Source: Streptomyces sp. CC228A
GTDB taxonomy: Bacteria; Actinomycetota; Actinomycetes; Streptomycetales; Streptomycetaceae
Direction of reading: 5' to 3'
Length of the DNA stretch: 64,000 bases
Assembly: GCF_021390935.1 (NCBI RefSeq)
Contig: NZ_JAJPUI010000010.1
Span: 124,001-188,000, forward strand
The position numbers and the translations under genes are program-made. The notes beneath the pieces were generated by a model. It worked only from the letters and a program-made list of their open reading frames with translations, did not search any database and was not told the origin of the DNA. Positions 60,452 to 64,000 of the stretch are shown here, one piece after another; positions within the stretch are counted from its first letter, which is position 1; every line of letters starts with the position of its first letter.

Positions 60452-61597
60452 TCAGTACGACTTGGGCAGGCCGAGGGTCTGGTGGGAGACGTAGTTCAGG
60501 ATCATCTCCCGGCTCACCGGCGCGATGCGGGCCACGCGGGAGGCGGCGATGAGGCGGGCCAGCCCGAACTCCCGGGTGAGGCCGTTGCCGCCGAGGGTGT
60601 GCACGGCCTGGTCCACCGCCTTCACGCACGCCTCGGCGGCCGCGTACTTCGCCATGTTGGCGGCCTCCCCCGCGCCGAGGTCGTCCCCGGCGTCGTACAG
60701 CGCCGCCGCCTTGCGCATCATGAGCGCGGCGCACTCCAGCTCGATGCGGGCCTGGGCCAGCGGGTGGGCGATCGCCTGGTGGGCGCCGATCGGGGTGCGC
60801 CACACCTGGCGCTCCTTCGCGTACGCCACGGCACGCTCCAGCGCGTACCGGCCCATGCCCAGGGCGAACGCGGCGGTCATGATCCGCTCCGGGTTCAGCC
60901 CGGCGAAGAGCTGGAGGAGGCCCGCGTCCTCGTCGCCGACGAGCGCGTCCGCCGGGAGCCGCACGTCGTCGAAGACCAGCTCGAACTGCTTCTCCCGCGC
61001 GTCGAGTTCCATGGGGATCGGGGTGCGGTGGAAGCCGGGCGCGTCCCGGTCCACCACGAACAGGCAGGGCTTCAGCCTGCCGGTGCGCTCGTCCTCGGTG
61101 CGGCCCACGACGAGCGTGGACTGCGCGATGTCGACGCCCGACACGAAGACCTTGCGGCCGGTGAGGGTCCAGCCGCCGGGGGTGCGGCGGGCGGTGGTGG
61201 TGATGCGGTGCGCGTTGGAGCCCGCGTCGGGCTCGGTGATCCCGAACGCCATGGTGCGGGAGCCGTCGGCCAGCCCGGGCAGCCAGCGCCGCCGCTGCTC
61301 GTCCGTGCCGAAGCGGGCGATGACCGTGCCGCAGATCGCGGGCGACACGATCATCATCAGCAGCGGGCATCCGGCCGCGCCCAGCTCCTCCAGCACGAGG
61401 GACAGCTCCGTGACCCCGGCGCCTCCGCCGCCGTACGCGGCGGGCAGGTTCACGCCCAGGTAGCCGAGGGCTCCGGCCTCGGCCCACAGGGCGTCCTGGT
61501 CGCCGCCCTCCCGGTGCTTGCGCCCGAAGGCGGCCACGGCGGCGCGGAGGTCCTGCTGCTCGGGGGTCTCCAGGACGGCGGTGCGGATGGCGGTCAT
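60452..61597 (-). CDS. Acyl-CoA dehydrogenase
   Basis: A 381-residue FAD flavoprotein. Signature pieces: AFGITEPDAGSNAHRITTTARRTPGGWTLTGRKVFVSG (FAD-binding middle domain), ERIMTAAFALGMGRYALERAVAYAKERQVWRTPIGAHQAIAHPLA and the C-terminal TLGGNGLTREFGLARLIAA. It overlaps the biotin carboxylase gene by ATGA. The chain-length or branched-chain specificity cannot be read reliably. Oxidises an acyl-CoA to an enoyl-CoA, passing electrons to ETF. Confidence 0.93.
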   Translation of the reverse strand: MTAIRTAVLETPEQQDLRAAVAAFGRKHREGGDQDALWAEAGALGYLGVNLPAAYGGGGAGVTELSLVLEELGAAGCPLLMMIVSPAICGTVIARFGTDEQRRRWLPGLADGSRTMAFGITEPDAGSNAHRITTTARRTPGGWTLTGRKVFVSGVDIAQSTLVVGRTEDERTGRLKPCLFVVDRDAPGFHRTPIPMELDAREKQFELVFDDVRLPADALVGDEDAGLLQLFAGLNPERIMTAAFALGMGRYALERAVAYAKERQVWRTPIGAHQAIAHPLAQARIELECAALMMRKAAALYDAGDDLGAGEAANMAKYAAAEACVKAVDQAVHTLGGNGLTREFGLARLIAASRVARIAPVSREMILNYVSHQTLGLPKSY

Positions 61598-63653
61598 GCG
61601 TCCTCCTCCAGTACGGGCTGCACGGGGTGTACGGGCTCCGGGACGTGCGGTTCGCGCTGTACGGGCTCCGGTACGGGCCGCGCGGGCTGTCCCGGCCGCC
61701 CGGGCGGTTCGGTCTGCTCCGGCCGCCCGGGCGGTTCGGCCTGTCCCGGCTGCACGGGCTGATCCGGCTGCGCGGGCTCCGGTACGGGCTCCTCGGGCCG
61801 GACGACGGCGAGCAGCGCGCCGTGCTCGACCTGGCGGCCGGGCGCGGCGTGGAGAGCGGTGAGGGTGCCGGAGGCGGGCGCGGTGACGCGGTGCTCCATC
61901 TTCATGGCCTCCAGCCACAGCAGCGGTCGGCCCGCTTCCACACGGCAGCCCTCCGCGAGGCCCTCGGCCAGGCGGACGACCGTGCCCGGCATGGGCGCGA
62001 GGAGGGAACCGGGGGCCGTGCGGGGGGCGGGGTCGGCGAACCGCGGCCGGGGGGTGAGGCGGTACGCGGCCTGCGGGGTGTCGACGTACACCGTGCCGTC
62101 GCCGTACGACGCGACGCGGTAGGGCCGCACGACGCCGGACAGCTCCAGGCGGACCAGGCCGGGCTGCGCCGACACGACGCGGACGCCGGGGTGGTCCGGG
62201 AGCGTGTAGCCGCCGCGGGTGCGGTGGTAGCGGACCTCGTGCCCGCCGTACGCCTTCGTCTGGGGCTGCGACGGAAGGTTCCGCCAGGCCCCCGGCCCGG
62301 GGCGGCCGGCGGCGTCCGCGAGGGCCGCGGCGACGGCGGCGTACTCCTCGCCCGGCGGCGGGCCGGTCAGCTCGGGGAGCACGCGGTCGTAGAACCCGGT
62401 GTCGGCGCGGCCCGGCCGGGTGAAGTCCTCGTGGCCGAGGGTGCGCACGAGCAGGTCGCGGTTGGTGGCCGGGCCGTGGACGCGGGCCCTGCGCAGGGCC
62501 GCCGCCAGGGCGCGCACGGCCTCCTCGCGGGTGGGGGCGTGGGCGACGGCCTTCGCCAGCAGGGCGTCGTAGTGGACGGTGACGGCGTCCCCCGCCTCGT
62601 AGCCGGTGTCGACGCGGACGCCGTCGACGTCCAGGGCGTGGACGGCACCCGTCTGCGGGGCGAAGCCGCGGGCCGGGTCCTCCGCGTAGAGCCGGGCCTC
62701 GACGGCGTGCCCGGAGGGAGCGGGCGGGCCTGCCGGGAGCCGGGCGCCCTCGGCGACGCGGAGTTGCAGCGCCACCAGGTCGATGCCGTACACCGCCTCC
62801 GTGACAGGGTGCTCGACCTGGAGGCGGGTGTTCATCTCCAGGAAGTGCGGCGTCCCGTCGGGCGCGACGAGGAACTCGACCGTGCCCGCCCCGGTGTAGC
62901 CGAGGGACCCGGCCGCGCGGACGGCCGTGTCCTGGAGTGCGGCGGCGAGCCCCGGCGGCAGGCCGGGGGCGGGCGCCTCCTCGACGACCTTCTGGTGGCG
63001 GCGCTGGAGGGAGCAGTCGCGGGTGCCGAGCGCCCAGACGGTGCCGTGGGCGTCGGCGAGGACCTGCACCTCGACGTGGCGGCCGCCCTCGACGTACGGC
63101 TCCGCGAAGACCTCGTCGTCGCCGAACGCGGAGCGCGCCTCCGCGCGGGCCGCCTCCAGGGCCGCGGGCAGCTCCGCCAGGTCCCGCACCACGCGCATGC
63201 CGCGCCCGCCGCCGCCCGCGGCCGCCTTGACGAGGACGGGCAGGTCGGCCGCCGTGAGCGCGGCCGGGTCCAGGGGCGCCACGCCCATGAGCTTCTTCGC
63301 GCGGGTCTTGGACGCCATGGCCTCGATGGCGTCCGGGGCGGCCCGACCCAGGTCAGACCCGCCGCCCGCACCTCCCGGGCGAAGGCGGCGCTCTCCGACA
63401 GGAAGCCGTATCCGGGGTGGACGGCGTCGGCGCCCGCCGCGAGCGCGGCCCGCACGAGCAGGTCGCCGCGCAGGTAGGTCTCGGCGGGGGCGGCGCCCGG
63501 CAGCCGCACGGCCGCGTCCGCGAGGCGCACGTGGCGGGCACCGGCGTCCGGGTCGGAGTGCACGGCGACGGTGGTGATGCCGAGGTCGCGGCAGGTGCGC
63601 AGGACCCGGCAGGCGATCTCGCCGCGGTTGGCGACGAGCAGCGAGGTGATCAT
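61594..63653 (-). CDS. Biotin carboxylase/BCCP subunit of an acyl-CoA carboxylase (frameshift)
   Basis: The alpha chain of an acyl-CoA carboxylase: biotin carboxylase N-terminus (ITSLLVANRGEIACRVLRTCRDLGI), ATP-grasp with KAAAGGGGRGMRVV and EVQVLADAHG, FLEMNTRLQVEHPVTE, and the biotinyl site EAMKMEHRV (Lys ~583). A Pro/Gln-rich repeat tail ends it. Near 63345 the reading GLTWVGP must shift frame to PDAIEAMASKTRAKKLM, as if one base is missing. The corrected length is ~686 residues. It follows the carboxyl-transferase gene by 12 bp. Confidence 0.87.
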
Positions 63654-63664
63654 GTCGGTGCCTC

Positions 63665-64000
63665 TCACATCCGGAACACGCCGAAGCCGCCGCGTGCGCC
63701 TTCGACCGGGGCGGTGTGGATCGCGGACAGGCACAGCCCGAGGACGGTGCGGGTGTCTCGCGGGTCGATGACGCCGTCGTCGTACAGCCGCCCGGACAGG
63801 AACATCGGGAGCGACTCGGCCTCCACCTGCTGCTCCACGAGGGCGCGCAGGGCGGCGTCGCCGTCCTCGTCGTACGGCCTGCCCTTCGCGGCGGCGGACT
63901 GGCGGGCGACGATCGACAGGACCCCGGCGAGCTGCTGCGGGCCCATGACGGCGGACTTGGCGCTGGGCCAGGCGAAGAGGAAGCGGGGGTCGTAGGCGCG
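63665..64000 (-). CDS. Acyl-CoA carboxylase carboxyl-transferase subunit (C-terminal part, runs off the window)
   Basis: The last ~110 residues: AYDPRFLFAWPSAKSAVMGPQQLAGVLSIVAR, FLSGRLYDDGVIDPRDTRTVLGLCLSAIHTAPVEG. This is the conserved C-terminus of methylcrotonyl/propionyl/geranyl-type carboxylase beta chains (crotonase-fold transferase). The gene continues beyond the right end. With the alpha chain, acyl-CoA dehydrogenase and enoyl-CoA hydratase it makes an operon for breaking down a branched or isoprenoid acyl-CoA such as leucine-derived ones; which one is not resolved. Confidence 0.88.
   Translation of the reverse strand, partial: RAYDPRFLFAWPSAKSAVMGPQQLAGVLSIVARQSAAAKGRPYDEDGDAALRALVEQQVEAESLPMFLSGRLYDDGVIDPRDTRTVLGLCLSAIHTAPVEGARGGFGVFRM

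Noticed and set aside
1..64000. tRNA, rRNA, CRISPR array or integrative-element attachment site
   Set aside because: No tRNA T-arm (GGTTCGA with matching stems), rRNA-like stretch, regularly spaced repeats or integrase was found on either strand by reading; a tRNAscan or CRISPR search was not possible here.

Overview
The window is chromosomal DNA of a Streptomyces or a very close relative. It has very high G+C with strong G/C bias at third codon positions, GTG starts, many 4-bp ATGA/GTGA gene overlaps, and a set of streptomycete markers: afsR-afsS-afsK, a DmdR1-type iron regulator, DUF397/XRE pairs, FO synthase and mycothiol-type domains. As far as I remember it, the gene order follows the Streptomyces coelicolor core chromosome around SCO4380-SCO4430, so most of the window is core genome. 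I found no biosynthetic gene cluster, prophage, CRISPR array, tRNA or rRNA.

Layout. 0-2 kb: two small membrane proteins and a PadR regulator coupled to a membrane partner. 1.9-9 kb: FO synthase (FbiC) with a probable F420-dependent oxidoreductase, an IclR regulator, an ABM-domain protein and a membrane-anchored hydrolase. 9-10.7 kb: an XRE/DUF397 unit. 11-17 kb: cupin, APC permease with an unusual A/T-rich leader, thioesterase, PLP dehydratase and a 2OG-Fe(II) oxygenase. 17-25.4 kb: the global antibiotic-regulation locus, afsR and afsS on the + strand facing afsK on the - strand. 25.5-32.5 kb: VOC protein, TetR, flavin-type oxidase, flavoprotein monooxygenase and a badly frame-broken acyl-CoA synthetase, separated by repeat-rich spacers. 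32.7-37.3 kb: a signalling group (39-residue zinc ribbon, RsbW-like kinase, EF-hand protein, STAS antagonist, ECF sigma factor, zinc-finger anti-sigma factor). 37.3-40 kb: an IS982-family and an IS1182-family element side by side, both bounded by the same CTAG. 40-51.7 kb: SH3-like secreted protein, PurU, lipoprotein, XRE regulator, Prim-Pol protein, ABC exporter and a hydrolase. 52-59 kb: DmdR1-type regulator, SIS protein, a second but truncated XRE/DUF397 locus, PAS/GAF sensor, a candidate small RNA with an 11-codon reading frame, PdxH, a citrate synthase homologue and a VapBC-type toxin-antitoxin pair. 59-64 kb: an operon running off the window end (carboxyl transferase, biotin carboxylase, acyl-CoA dehydrogenase, enoyl-CoA hydratase, TetR).

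How the genes work together. AfsK phosphorylates AfsR, which activates afsS; here a PhoP/AfsR-type direct repeat lies upstream of afsS, linking phosphate status to secondary metabolism. DmdR1 (iron) shares its upstream region with the SIS protein, and a DasR-like site lies between them. The sigma, anti-sigma, STAS and RsbW-like genes form a partner-switching neighbourhood.

Quality warning. At least seven otherwise conserved genes are each broken by one reading-frame shift, and one gene by four. Many of the shifts fall in or beside G/C runs, and coding bias is intact on both sides. This looks more like residual indel errors than gene decay. I annotate the full spans and say so in each entry.
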